Below are positions 1 through 5,526 of a stretch of 7,605 nucleotides of DNA, one piece after another (the first letter of the stretch is position 1; each line of letters begins with the position of its first letter). Source of the DNA: JACOZM01 sp035289385. GTDB lineage: Archaea > Nanobdellota > Nanobdellia > Woesearchaeales > GW2011-AR9. The position numbers were made by a program, and so were the translations under genes. The notes under the pieces are model-generated. The model searched no databases and was not told the origin of the DNA. It saw only the letters and a program-made list of their open reading frames with translations. The stretch is taken from NCBI GenBank assembly GCA_035289385.1, contig DATDXI010000008.1, positions 1 through 7,605 of the forward strand, given 5' to 3'.

Positions 1-2
1 TC

Positions 3-731
3 ATCGATTTCTTTCTTCATCAGAAAAGCTTGTTTACCATTTACAGAATAGACGGGAAATATGATCTTGCCATCGGCTTTTTGATGAAAGATCTTCGTTC
101 TTACTCTTTGTTATGGGATGAATTTCTTCGGCAGTTCAAAATGTATGTCTTGATAAGCGATTTTAACCCTTTCTTGAACTATATCCATTATCGCCGCAAC
201 TATCTTGTTGAGAAAAAGTATCAGGATCATACTGCTCTTTTGACTGGTAGTTCAGACCTTTATCCTTATGACCAGAAAGACTTGGAACTGTTAGATCTCT
301 TGAAGGAAGATGCACGGATTTCCCTTCTGGATATAGCAAAAAAGCTGCAGATGACGGCAGCAGGAGTAAAATATAAGCTTCGAAATTTAGAGAAAAACAA
401 TGTCATCGTCGCGTATAAGCTCTTGCTGGATTATCGAAAGCTGGGCTACGAGTACTATAAAGTCGACTTAGAGTTAGAAGATGTTATGATTATCCCTGCA
501 CTGACAGAATTTATCTCCCGCCATCCTCACATCATCTACCGCGACATCGCTGTTGGTGGCAGTGATTTCGAGTTTGACTGCGAGTTGCGCAGCCAGGAAG
601 AGTTCTATAAGCTGATCGATGAAATAAAAGCGCTTTTTCCCGGAAAAATACGGCAGTTCTTCTATTACAAGTCATTAAGGATCTACAAATATTCTTACTT
701 CCCTGAAGAATTGAAGAAGACAATAGTTTAA
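3..731 (+). CDS. Lrp/AsnC-type regulator, two-module, 5'-truncated by the window edge
   Basis: Probable DNA-binding transcription regulator of the Lrp/AsnC (feast/famine) class. The frame is open to the left edge of the window, so the N terminus is missing; an internal TTG at 30 could be mistaken for a start. Numbering from that TTG, residues about 81-127 form an AsnC-type winged helix (DLLKEDARISLLDIAKKL, then a recognition helix with KYKLRNLEKNNVIVAYK). Residues about 130-213 form a beta-alpha-beta ligand/oligomerisation (RAM-like) domain. The roughly 75 residues before the helix-turn-helix (IDGKYDLAIGFL...DEFLRQF) resemble the end of another RAM-like domain, so the complete protein is probably a tandem HTH-RAM-HTH-RAM protein. 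The stop TAA (729-731) lies inside the TATA-like box of the downstream pcm gene. Target genes and ligand cannot be read from the sequence. Family assignment is confident; the tandem architecture is inferred. Confidence 0.8.
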   Translation: MDFFLHQKSLFTIYRIDGKYDLAIGFLMKDLRSYSLLWDEFLRQFKMYVLISDFNPFLNYIHYRRNYLVEKKYQDHTALLTGSSDLYPYDQKDLELLDLLKEDARISLLDIAKKLQMTAAGVKYKLRNLEKNNVIVAYKLLLDYRKLGYEYYKVDLELEDVMIIPALTEFISRHPHIIYRDIAVGGSDFEFDCELRSQEEFYKLIDEIKALFPGKIRQFFYYKSLRIYKYSYFPEELKKTIV

Positions 732-734
732 ATA
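727..734 (+). promoter_or_regulatory. Probable TATA box for pcm
   Basis: TTTAAATA overlaps the stop codon of the preceding gene and starts 29 nt before the pcm ATG at 756. That is nearly the spacing seen at the other probable leaderless promoters in this window (30-32 nt). No Shine-Dalgarno motif precedes the ATG, which fits a leaderless transcript. Assigned by position and composition only. Confidence 0.45.
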
Positions 735-755
735 TTCCAGAAGTATTTCCTTCTT

Positions 756-1382
756 ATGCAGAAAGAGCTGCTCATCCACTTCTGGAAAGGACAAGGCATT
801 GACTCCAGAGTCATTGATGCGTTCTTGCGTGTTCCTCGGGAGTTTTTTGTAGCTCCGGATTTATATCGCCAAGCCTATGATGACATCCCTTTGCCAACTA
901 TCAGAAACCAGTCTCTTTCACAGCCAACGACAGTCATGCTCATGACTCATGCATTAAAGGTAGAGCAGGGGCATAAAATATTGGAGGTTGGTTCGGGAGT
1001 TGGATATCAAGCTAGCATCCTCTCTCGGCTTGTTGAAGACGGCAAGGTTATCACGACGGAAACCATTCCTGAGTTAGTGAGCATAGCCAAAAGAAACCTT
1101 CTTCAGCTGGGCTGCAGCAACACGTTAGTAGTAGAAACTGACGGCTCTCGGGGAGTTGAAGAAGAAGCTCCTTTTGATAGAGTGATGATCACTTGCGCTT
1201 GCCCGAAGATTCCAGAGCCGATTATTGAGCAAACAAAAGACGGCGGCATTATCATCGCTCCTGTTGGAGATAAAGCATCACAGACTCTTGTGAGGGCTAC
1301 GAAGATAGGGAAACGGCTGGACTTAGAATTTTTAGGGCCATTTACCTTCGTGCCCATGCAGGGGAAGTATGGATTTGAGTGA
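756..1382 (+). CDS. pcm: Protein-L-isoaspartate O-methyltransferase
   Basis: Cytosolic repair enzyme that uses S-adenosylmethionine to methylate L-isoaspartyl residues in aged proteins, starting their return to L-aspartate. The 208-residue length is normal for the family. Visible hallmarks: the N-terminal VPREFFVAP segment (26-34); QSLSQPTTVMLMTHAL (52-67), corresponding to the family's QTIS.P substrate loop with its conserved Ser; SAM motif I ILEVGSGVGYQA (75-86); an acidic post-I position in TTETIPEL (100-107); PFDRVMITCACPKIPE (139-154), matching the usual PYDRI.VTAAAPEIP; GGIIIAPVG (163-171); and the C-terminal FVPMQGKYGFE. It follows the Lrp-like gene by 24 nt, has a TATA-like box at the correct distance, and its TGA overlaps by 4 nt (ATGA) an upstream in-frame ATG of glyS. 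No key motif is missing. Confidence 0.95.
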   Translation: MQKELLIHFWKGQGIDSRVIDAFLRVPREFFVAPDLYRQAYDDIPLPTIRNQSLSQPTTVMLMTHALKVEQGHKILEVGSGVGYQASILSRLVEDGKVITTETIPELVSIAKRNLLQLGCSNTLVVETDGSRGVEEEAPFDRVMITCACPKIPEPIIEQTKDGGIIIAPVGDKASQTLVRATKIGKRLDLEFLGPFTFVPMQGKYGFE

Positions 1383-1385
1383 AAA

Positions 1386-1395
1386 CTTTAATAAA
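1386..1395 (+). promoter_or_regulatory. Probable TATA box for glyS
   Basis: CTTTAATAAA lies just past the pcm stop codon, with its TTTAATAA core starting at 1387, 31 nt upstream of the ATG at 1418. The spacing matches the leaderless pattern elsewhere in the window and favours 1418 over the upstream in-frame ATG at 1379 as the glyS start. Confidence 0.4.
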
Positions 1396-1417
1396 GATCT
1401 TCTTTTCTCCTGCTACA

Positions 1418-2902
1418 ATGACACACACAACCCAAGAATTGGCTACTTTCTGCAAGCAGAAAGGCTTTATCTATCCTAGTTCCGAAATCTACGGAGGGTT
1501 GTCTGGGTTTTATGATTATGGCCATTTAGGAACTCGTCTGAAGCATAGTTTTGAAGATCTTTGGCGCAGGTACTTTTTGGGCTTAGGAGATAATTTTCAT
1601 GAGCTGGAGACAGCAAATATCATGCATGAGAATGTCTTTCGCGCGTCTGGCCATATGGAAAACTTTATCGATCCTGTCGTAAATTGTTCTAAATGTGAGT
1701 TCAGCGAACGGGCAGACCATTTCCTGCAGGCTCATCTTCATCAGCGAGTGGAAGGATTGTCTGCAGAAGAATATACGAAACTAGTCCAAAAGCATAAGCT
1801 GCTCTGCCCCCAATGCAAAGCTCCTCTAAAACCGGTTGCTGTCGTGAACATGATGTTTCCTATCGACTTAGGGGTCAGCGGAAAATCAAAAGCATATCTT
1901 CGCCCGGAAACAGCACAAAGCCCTTATGTGAATTTCAAAGCTCAGTATGAACTGCTGAGGAAAAAGTTGCCGTTAGGCCTGGCTTTAGTTGGAAGAGCAT
2001 ATAGGAATGAAATCTCTCCCAGAAATCTGACGTTACGGCAACGAGAATTCACTCAGGCGGAACTGCAGATCTTTTTTAATCCGGAAAATATTGGCAAACA
2101 CAAAGATTTTTCTTTGGTAAAAGAGTATCCTCTGCGGACGCTTCTCGTAACAGACAGGAAAAAGAACCAGGTGGTGCAGCGGTCTGCGCAAGAGTTAGTA
2201 GATCAAGGACTTCCGGAGTTCTATGTCTATCATCTGGTAAAGATCCAGCAATTCTATGTTGAAGAGTTGGGCATACCTCCAGAAAAATTCAGGCTGTATC
2301 AATTAAGCGATCAGGAAAAAGCGTTCTATAACAAATATCATTTTGATCTGGAAATAGAATTGAATGAACACGGCTTTACGGAAGTAGGCGGCCTGCATTA
2401 CCGCACAGACCATGATTTATCTGGACATCAGCGCGTCTCTAAGGAAAATATGGAAGTGCTTGATGAAGAATCAGGCAGGAAGTTTATCCCCCATGTCTTA
2501 GAGCTAAGCTTTGGTGTTGACCGCCACGTCTATGCTTTACTTGATTTAAGCTATGAGAACAGCAAAGAGAGAGGCAATATCGTCTTGCATTTACCAGAGA
2601 GATTAACTCCATTCTTCTGCGCCATATTCCCTTTGGTCAAGAATAAGCCGGAGGTTGTGGCAAAAGCAGAGGAAGTACTCGCTCTTCTGAAGAAGCAGTT
2701 CTCTTGTTTTTATGACACTACTGGATCGATCGGCAGGAGATATGCCAGAGCAGATGAAAGTGGGATCAAATACTGCATTACGATTGATTTTGAGAGCCTG
2801 GATGATGGCTGCGTAACAATCAGAGATAGGGATTCTACGAAACAAGAACGGGTAAAGATTGCTCAGCTGGCAGGAAAGCTGCAGGGGTTGTATTCAAGGT
2901 AA
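1418..2902 (+). CDS. glyS: Glycyl-tRNA synthetase (class II, alpha2 type)
   Basis: Charges tRNA-Gly with glycine using ATP; cytosolic homodimer of the archaeal/eukaryotic class IIa type. Numbering from 1418 gives 494 residues. The N-terminal FCKQKGFIYPSSEIYGGLSG (11-30) is the family's usual opening. Two Cys pairs (C90/C93 and C130/C133) form a probable zinc site in the insertion that carries RADHFL. RPETAQ lies at 162-167, motif 2 (GRAYRNEISPRN, 192-203, followed by REFTQAE) and motif 3 (LELSFGVDRHVYALL, 361-375). The anticodon-binding domain covers about 400-490 with SIGRRYARADE (437-447) and DDGCVTIRDRD (462-472). An in-frame ATG at 1379 overlaps the pcm stop and would add 13 residues (MKTLIKIFFSPAT) that look unlike the family; the TATA-like box at 1386 also favours 1418. 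All catalytic motifs are intact. Confidence 0.95.
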   Translation: MTHTTQELATFCKQKGFIYPSSEIYGGLSGFYDYGHLGTRLKHSFEDLWRRYFLGLGDNFHELETANIMHENVFRASGHMENFIDPVVNCSKCEFSERADHFLQAHLHQRVEGLSAEEYTKLVQKHKLLCPQCKAPLKPVAVVNMMFPIDLGVSGKSKAYLRPETAQSPYVNFKAQYELLRKKLPLGLALVGRAYRNEISPRNLTLRQREFTQAELQIFFNPENIGKHKDFSLVKEYPLRTLLVTDRKKNQVVQRSAQELVDQGLPEFYVYHLVKIQQFYVEELGIPPEKFRLYQLSDQEKAFYNKYHFDLEIELNEHGFTEVGGLHYRTDHDLSGHQRVSKENMEVLDEESGRKFIPHVLELSFGVDRHVYALLDLSYENSKERGNIVLHLPERLTPFFCAIFPLVKNKPEVVAKAEEVLALLKKQFSCFYDTTGSIGRRYARADESGIKYCITIDFESLDDGCVTIRDRDSTKQERVKIAQLAGKLQGLYSR

Positions 2903-2956
2903 TTCCTTCTTTTCTTTGTATTTCTCTTTCTCTTCTTCTCCTTTGTTTTCTTCTCC
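2903..2956 (+). terminator. Polypyrimidine/oligo-T tract after glyS, probable terminator
   Basis: After the first few bases this 54-nt stretch is almost entirely C and T on the plus strand, with several short T runs. Archaeal transcription commonly ends at U-rich tracts downstream of genes without a required hairpin. Its position directly after glyS suggests termination. It also forms the left flank of the inverted-repeat element, and its repetitive TCTTCTCC motif complicates the target-site-duplication argument there. Confidence 0.5.
2949..2956. repeat. Left copy of 8-bp direct repeat flanking the inverted-repeat element
   Basis: TCTTCTCC is repeated at 3143-3150, directly beyond the other end of the 14-bp inverted repeats. 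The match extends to 11 bp because GTA follows in both places. A candidate target-site duplication; chance is possible because the tract is pyrimidine-rich. Confidence 0.45.
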
Positions 2957-3142
2957 GTACGTATTTCGTTTGATAAAAGAAAATAATGGCAGGTCGTAAA
3001 ATCCAGCGAGACTTCATGTAAGAAGTAGCTGAATGAGTGAAAGTCTAAGTAAATAGTCTCGCAACTAGACTTATCTTACGAAGTCCTTAATGGATTTTAC
3101 CTCTTGACCTTGCCATAATTTTCAACAGAACGAAATACGTAC
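2957..3142. repeat. 186-bp inverted-repeat element: MITE-like insertion or long structured RNA
   Basis: Perfect 14-bp terminal inverted repeats (GTACGTATTTCGTT at 2957-2970; AACGAAATACGTAC at 3129-3142) bound the element exactly where 8-bp direct repeats TCTTCTCC begin (2949-2956 and 3143-3150). Further nested complementary arms lie inside: 2979-2984 with 3118-3123, 2986-2991 with 3111-3116, 2992-2994 with 3107-3109, and a perfect 10-bp pair, 2996-3005 with 3091-3100. Inner helices pair 3011-3015 with 3080-3084, 3018-3023 with 3074-3079, and 3041-3047 with 3066-3072. No credible ORF lies inside. Ends plus flanking repeats fit a non-autonomous transposable element; graded nested helices also fit a transcribed structured RNA. 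The left flank is low-complexity pyrimidine with another TCTTCTCC at 2934-2941, which weakens the duplication evidence. No known RNA family motif was recognised. Confidence 0.6.
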
Positions 3143-3150
3143 TCTTCTCC
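3143..3150. repeat. Right copy of 8-bp direct repeat flanking the inverted-repeat element
   Basis: TCTTCTCC begins at the first base after the right inverted-repeat end (3142) and matches 2949-2956. It lies 6 bp upstream of the TATA box of the next gene, so an insertion here would have preserved that promoter core while replacing its upstream sequence. Confidence 0.45.
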
Positions 3151-3156
3151 GTAATC

Positions 3157-3164
3157 TTTATATA
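3157..3164 (+). promoter_or_regulatory. TATA box for the two-TM protein gene
   Basis: TTTATATA starts 30 nt before the ATG at 3187 and no Shine-Dalgarno sequence lies between them. This is a typical leaderless archaeal promoter. It begins 14 bp past the end of the inverted-repeat element. Confidence 0.65.
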
Positions 3165-3186
3165 TCTCTCTCCCCAGCTTTATGAT

Positions 3187-3717
3187 ATGGAACGAGGTCC
3201 GCTTACGGCATTTTTTATCTACGTTGTTATTGTTGTTAGCGGCCTTATCACTTTTTATCTTGTCGCTCCCGAGGATTATCGCACCTATTTCTTCTTACCT
3301 TTGGTGGCAGCTGTTACCGTCATTGGCGTTCTTCTCTTAGTCTGGGCTCTTCATTCTACGCCGGAAACATTAAGGAGAAAAATCAACCATCTATTGAAGA
3401 TCATCTTTTATGAGACATTAGAGGTTCTGAAAGTGCATTACATGGACATCCTTAATCTTTACCTGAAGCTCTCGGACAAGCACAAGCCAAAGTTCTATCC
3501 GAAAATAGTGGATATCAAAGAAAAACTGGAATCTCATTTTCAGACGGAGAAGAATGTAAGGACCCTCCTCCATCAGGCAGAAGGCAAGGCTTTAGCAGAC
3601 ATCAAAAAAATTTATGATGAGTTGTATCAAGAATTCAACAAACTGCCGCATAAGGTGCAGGGCCAATATTATGCTCATCTTGTTCATCTGCGGCAGAAGA
3701 TGGAGAAAGGAAATTAA
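3187..3717 (+). CDS. Uncharacterised protein with two N-terminal membrane segments and a helical cytoplasmic tail
   Basis: I do not recognise the family. The 176-residue protein opens with two hydrophobic spans, about residues 7-26 (TAFFIYVVIVVSGLITFYLV) and 35-55 (FFLPLVAAVTVIGVLLLVWAL), joined by a short acidic/polar loop (APEDYRTY). The remaining roughly 120 residues are highly charged and predicted mostly helical (for example KINHLLKIIFYETLEVLKVHYMDILN and IKKIYDELYQEFNKL), with no Cys pairs, nucleotide-binding loop or catalytic motif visible. This suggests a membrane-anchored hairpin with a helical domain, probably cytoplasmic. The ATG at 3187 sits 30 nt after a strong TATA box; the ATG at 3182 is in another frame. 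The gene stands alone between two promoters, so its neighbours say little about its role. Confidence 0.75.
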   Translation: MERGPLTAFFIYVVIVVSGLITFYLVAPEDYRTYFFLPLVAAVTVIGVLLLVWALHSTPETLRRKINHLLKIIFYETLEVLKVHYMDILNLYLKLSDKHKPKFYPKIVDIKEKLESHFQTEKNVRTLLHQAEGKALADIKKIYDELYQEFNKLPHKVQGQYYAHLVHLRQKMEKGN

Positions 3718-3732
3718 GTTTAATAATGAGGA

Positions 3733-3740
3733 TTTTTTTT
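3733..3740 (+). terminator. Oligo-T run after the two-TM protein gene
   Basis: Eight consecutive T residues begin 16 nt after the stop codon and before the next TATA box. This suits an archaeal U-tract terminator; no hairpin is apparent. Confidence 0.4.
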
Positions 3741-3774
3741 GGAGTGGGATATTTAGTCGCGACCATCGAAAAGA

Positions 3775-3782
3775 TTATAAAA
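3775..3782 (+). promoter_or_regulatory. TATA box for the ssDNA-binding protein gene
   Basis: TTATAAAA, preceded by CGAAAAGA resembling a BRE purine stretch, lies 53 nt upstream of the ATG at 3828. Transcription starting about 25 nt downstream would give a leader of roughly 25 nt containing the strong Shine-Dalgarno. A second TATA-like string (TTTATACT, 3799-3806) lies 29 nt before the ATG and could drive a leaderless alternative. Confidence 0.5.
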
Positions 3783-3812
3783 CCTTTATTCAGACCACTT
3801 TATACTATTAAT

Positions 3813-3818
3813 AGGAGG
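3813..3818 (+). promoter_or_regulatory. Strong Shine-Dalgarno fixing the ssDNA-binding protein start
   Basis: AGGAGG lies 9 nt before the ATG at 3828. It selects this start over the in-frame ATG at 3726. This is the clearest ribosome binding site among the plus-strand genes of the window. Confidence 0.85.
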
Positions 3819-3827
3819 AAACGTATC

Positions 3828-4268
3828 ATGGAAATTAAAGATCTTAAGGCTAATACTGGAAACGTAGACATTGTTGCTAATGTTGTGGAGAAAGAGACTG
3901 CAAGAAGCTTCGAGAAGTTTGGCAAGCAAGGAAGAGTCTGCAAGGCAAAACTTCGTGATGAGACTGGTGAAGTGAAATTAACCCTTTGGAATGAAGATGT
4001 GGATAAAGTGAACGTTGGCGACAAGATCCACTTGCAGAATGGCTGGTGTTCTGAATATCAAGGAGAAACACAGCTATCCTCTGGAAAGTTTGGCAAGATT
4101 GAAGTTGTCGGAAAAGCTGCTGCTGTTGAAAAAGCAACGAAGAGCAAAGCAGCTCCACAGATGTTCACTAATGATCCTGGAATATTGAATCCTCAAGCTC
4201 CGGAAGGTTCTGAAGAACAAGATGAAGACGAAGTTTCTATGGAAGACATGGAAGAAGATGTTGATTAG
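3828..4268 (+). CDS. OB-fold single-stranded DNA-binding protein (archaeal SSB/RPA-like)
   Basis: Binds single-stranded DNA during replication, repair and recombination; a single OB fold followed by a disordered acidic tail, the layout of the short crenarchaeal-type SSB. The start at 3828 gives 146 residues. The OB fold covers about 1-95: DIVANVVEKETARSFEKFGK (14-33), a basic/Gly segment KQGRVCKAKLRDETGEVKLTLWNED (33-57), VNVGDKIHLQNGWCSEYQGE (61-80) and LSSGKFGKIEVV (83-94). DETGEVKLTLWN and GDKI.L.NG are hallmarks of archaeal RPA/SSB OB folds. Trp54, Trp73 and Tyr77 are candidate stacking residues. A Lys/Ala-rich linker (96-110) leads to an acidic C terminus (about 126-146), a usual partner-binding tail in SSBs. 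An upstream in-frame ATG (3726) would add 34 residues across the promoter and Shine-Dalgarno and is rejected. The strong ribosome site suggests high expression. Confidence 0.85.
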   Translation: MEIKDLKANTGNVDIVANVVEKETARSFEKFGKQGRVCKAKLRDETGEVKLTLWNEDVDKVNVGDKIHLQNGWCSEYQGETQLSSGKFGKIEVVGKAAAVEKATKSKAAPQMFTNDPGILNPQAPEGSEEQDEDEVSMEDMEEDVD

Positions 4269-4372
4269 ATAAAGATGAAATGAAGATTAGATGCTGATTG
4301 GATATCAAGCAGATGAAGATGATAATTGTCCTTTCAATTTGTTATCTCTCCCAATCCCGCGAATCGCAAATA

Positions 4373-4380
4373 TTTATATA
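4373..4380 (+). promoter_or_regulatory. TATA box for rnp2-psmA
   Basis: TTTATATA starts 30 nt before the rnp2 ATG (4403), with no Shine-Dalgarno between; leaderless type. The upstream stretch CCCGCGAATCGCAAATA (4356-4372) and the downstream TTTTAGTTCA resemble the methyltransferase promoter at 5500-5550. The 134-nt gap 4269-4402 otherwise holds GATGA-rich simple sequence and a T-rich stretch (about 4328-4348) that could end the ssDNA-binding protein transcript. Confidence 0.65.
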
Positions 4381-4402
4381 ATAACTTCCTTTTAGTTCAC
4401 GA

Positions 4403-4753
4403 ATGAAGCTGTTACCATCATTGAAGCAAAAGAAGAGGTATGTCTTATTTGAGATAAAGCCTATGTCTGCAGAGAAGGATAAGATGTTCTCCTTCACAGA
4501 TGTCCAGCAGGAAGTTGATCATGCCCTTTTGCTCTTCCTCGGGAAATTAGGCTTAGCCAAGGCTGTTCCTTTGCTGGTAAAAGAGCAGTATGGTGAAAAT
4601 AAGCTTACGATAAAAGTCAATCACCAATATGTTGATGAAGTGAAATCAGCTTTGCTATTCATCAAAAGTATTAAAAATAGCCCTGTAATTGTACGGTCTA
4701 TAACAACATCAGGCACATTAAAGAAATTAAAAAAGGCAGGTGAGGTACCATGA
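4403..4753 (+). CDS. rnp2: Ribonuclease P protein component 2 (Pop5/Rnp2)
   Basis: Protein subunit of archaeal RNase P, which together with the catalytic RNA and the other Rnp proteins removes 5' leaders from pre-tRNAs. The 116-residue length is usual for archaeal Pop5. Recognisable features: the N-terminal MKLLPSLKQKKRYVLFEI (Pop5 proteins begin with a similar basic L-P-x-x-K/R-x-R-Y strand), the helix FTDVQQEVDHALLLFLGKLGLAKA (31-54), KLTIKVNHQYVDEVKSALLFI (67-87) and the terminal VIVRSITTSGTLKKLKK (95-111), corresponding to the family's V-R-x-L-x-x-S-G-T-[IL]-K-K ending. Its TGA overlaps the psmA ATG (ATGA, 4750-4753), indicating translational coupling. The rnp2-psmA pair is the usual front of the archaeal RNase P/proteasome/exosome cluster, which corroborates the identification. 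Confidence 0.9.
   Translation: MKLLPSLKQKKRYVLFEIKPMSAEKDKMFSFTDVQQEVDHALLLFLGKLGLAKAVPLLVKEQYGENKLTIKVNHQYVDEVKSALLFIKSIKNSPVIVRSITTSGTLKKLKKAGEVP
4739..4746 (+). promoter_or_regulatory. Ribosome binding site for psmA inside the rnp2 end
   Basis: GGTGAGGT lies 3 nt before the psmA ATG at 4750, within the last codons of rnp2. It complements the archaeal 16S 3' end and, with the ATGA overlap, supports coupled translation of the two genes from one transcript. Confidence 0.55.
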
Positions 4754-5475
4754 ATCCAAGCAAACAGATGATGAAAGAGATGGGTTACGATCGTTCTATA
4801 ACGATGTTTTCTCCTGACGGAAGATTACTGCAGGTAGAATATGCAAAAAAGACGGTGAAGCAGGGCTCTACCGCTTTAGCCATAGCATGTAAAGACGGCG
4901 TCGTCTTTGTTGCCGATAAGAGGGTAACCTCAAAGTTATTGGTTCCATAAGCTATCGAGAAGATGTTTCGGATCGATGACCATATAGGTGTTGCCGCCTC
5001 AGGGATCATCTCTGATGCTAGAGTTTTAGTCGACCGCTCCCAATTACGAGCCCAGCAGCATGCTGTCACCTATGATTCAAAGATCGATGTCCTGTCTATC
5101 GTCAAAGAGATGTGCGACTTGAAACAGATCTGTACCCAGTCTGCCGGCCTTCGGCCATTTGGTGTTTCCCTGTTGGTAGGGGGAGTGGAGGAAGATGGCA
5201 CGGTAAAATTATTTTTGACAGAGCCGTATGGGTTATACTTCCAGTACCGCGCAGCAGCCATAGGAGAAGGAGAAGCGGAAGTTGAAGACTTCTTGCAGAA
5301 AAAGTACCGAGAGAATATTACCGTCGATGAAGGGTTGAAATTAGGATTGCAGGCGATGAAAGAGTATCTGAAGGAAGCTTTTAATGTTCAGCGTGTTGAT
5401 GCTGCCTACATCAAGGCTAGCAAGCAGCGCTTTACCAAGCTGACGGATAATGAGATCAAGAATCTCATCAAGTGA
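4750..5475 (+). pseudogene. psmA: Proteasome subunit alpha, interrupted by an in-frame TAA at codon 67
   Basis: Encodes the alpha-ring subunit of the archaeal 20S proteasome; seven copies form the gated outer ring. Reading through the stop gives 241 residue positions, normal for PsmA. The N terminus is intact: MGYDRSITMFSPDGRLLQVEYAKKTVKQGSTALAI (11-45) with the gate/annulus YDR and the SPDGRL.QVEYA signature, then VVFVADKRVTSKLLVP (51-66). Codon 67 (4948-4950) is TAA, and the same frame continues without any shift as AIEKMFRIDDHIGVAASGIISDARVLVD, exactly the family's next segment. The C-terminal half (RPFGVSLLVGG, EPYGLYFQYRAAAIGEG) is conserved with no decay. Restart at ATG 4963 would give 170 residues lacking the annulus. 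Other genes here end with TAA, so codon reassignment is unlikely. Best readings: a sequencing or assembly substitution (for example from TCA or GAA), a recent nonsense mutation, or readthrough. A true pseudogene would be surprising for a core subunit. Confidence 0.85.
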
Positions 5476-5479
5476 TTAG

Positions 5480-5514
5480 CCCGAAAATCAGCGGGATATC
5501 CCGAAAACTCAGCG
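5480..5514. repeat. Tandem 20-bp-spaced repeat with central palindrome upstream of the methyltransferase gene
   Basis: CCCGAAAATCAGCG (5480-5493) recurs as CCCGAAAACTCAGCG (5500-5514), offset by 20 bp, close to two helical turns. Between them is a perfect 12-bp palindrome CGGGATATCCCG (5492-5503). The block lies between the psmA stop and the TATA box at 5519. It could be a regulator-binding site or, as RNA, a small hairpin near the end of the psmA transcript. No known operator was recognised. Confidence 0.5.
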
Positions 5515-5518
5515 AACA

Positions 5519-5526
5519 TTTATATA
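5519..5526 (+). promoter_or_regulatory. TATA box for the methyltransferase gene
   Basis: TTTATATA starts 32 nt before the ATG at 5551, with no Shine-Dalgarno; leaderless type. The following TTTTAGTTC (5542-5550) abuts the start codon and also occurs just upstream of rnp2. Confidence 0.65.

Noticed and set aside
1379..1417. glyS start at 1379, overlapping the pcm stop as ATGA
   Set aside because: The added MKTLIKIFFSPAT does not resemble GlyRS N termini and covers a TATA-like box spaced correctly for the ATG at 1418. It remains a possible alternative.
2835..3017. Minus-strand ORF across the glyS end and the inverted-repeat element
   Set aside because: Low-complexity Arg-rich translation of a polypyrimidine tract, no promoter or ribosome site, overlapping a well-supported gene.
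2986..3021. Eleven-codon ORF (MAGRKIQRDFM) within the inverted-repeat element
   Set aside because: No ribosome binding site or properly spaced TATA box, and its sequence is fixed by the base-paired arm, so the reading frame is probably incidental.
3028..3044. Hammerhead-ribozyme-like string CTGAATGAGTGAAAG inside the inverted-repeat element
   Set aside because: The core would need CUGANGA, a stem II and GAAA. Here an extra A breaks the first box, there is no stem II between the boxes, and the flanking strands do not form stem I next to the core.
3726..3827. Longer N terminus for the ssDNA-binding protein from the ATG at 3726
   Set aside because: The added 34 codons run through the TATA box and Shine-Dalgarno, and OB-fold homology begins right after the ATG at 3828.
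4269..4330. Possible box C/D sRNA in the GATGA-rich stretch after the ssDNA-binding gene
   Set aside because: One CTGA and several GATGA-like words occur, but no clean C box (RTGATGA) and terminal D box with the right spacing. It looks like simple purine-rich sequence.
4948..4950. Reassigned TAA codon explaining the psmA stop
   Set aside because: The Lrp-like gene, glyS, the two-TM gene, the methyltransferase and the catalytic oxygenase ORF all end at TAA in positions that match family ends, so TAA acts as a normal stop here. Pyrrolysine would use TAG.
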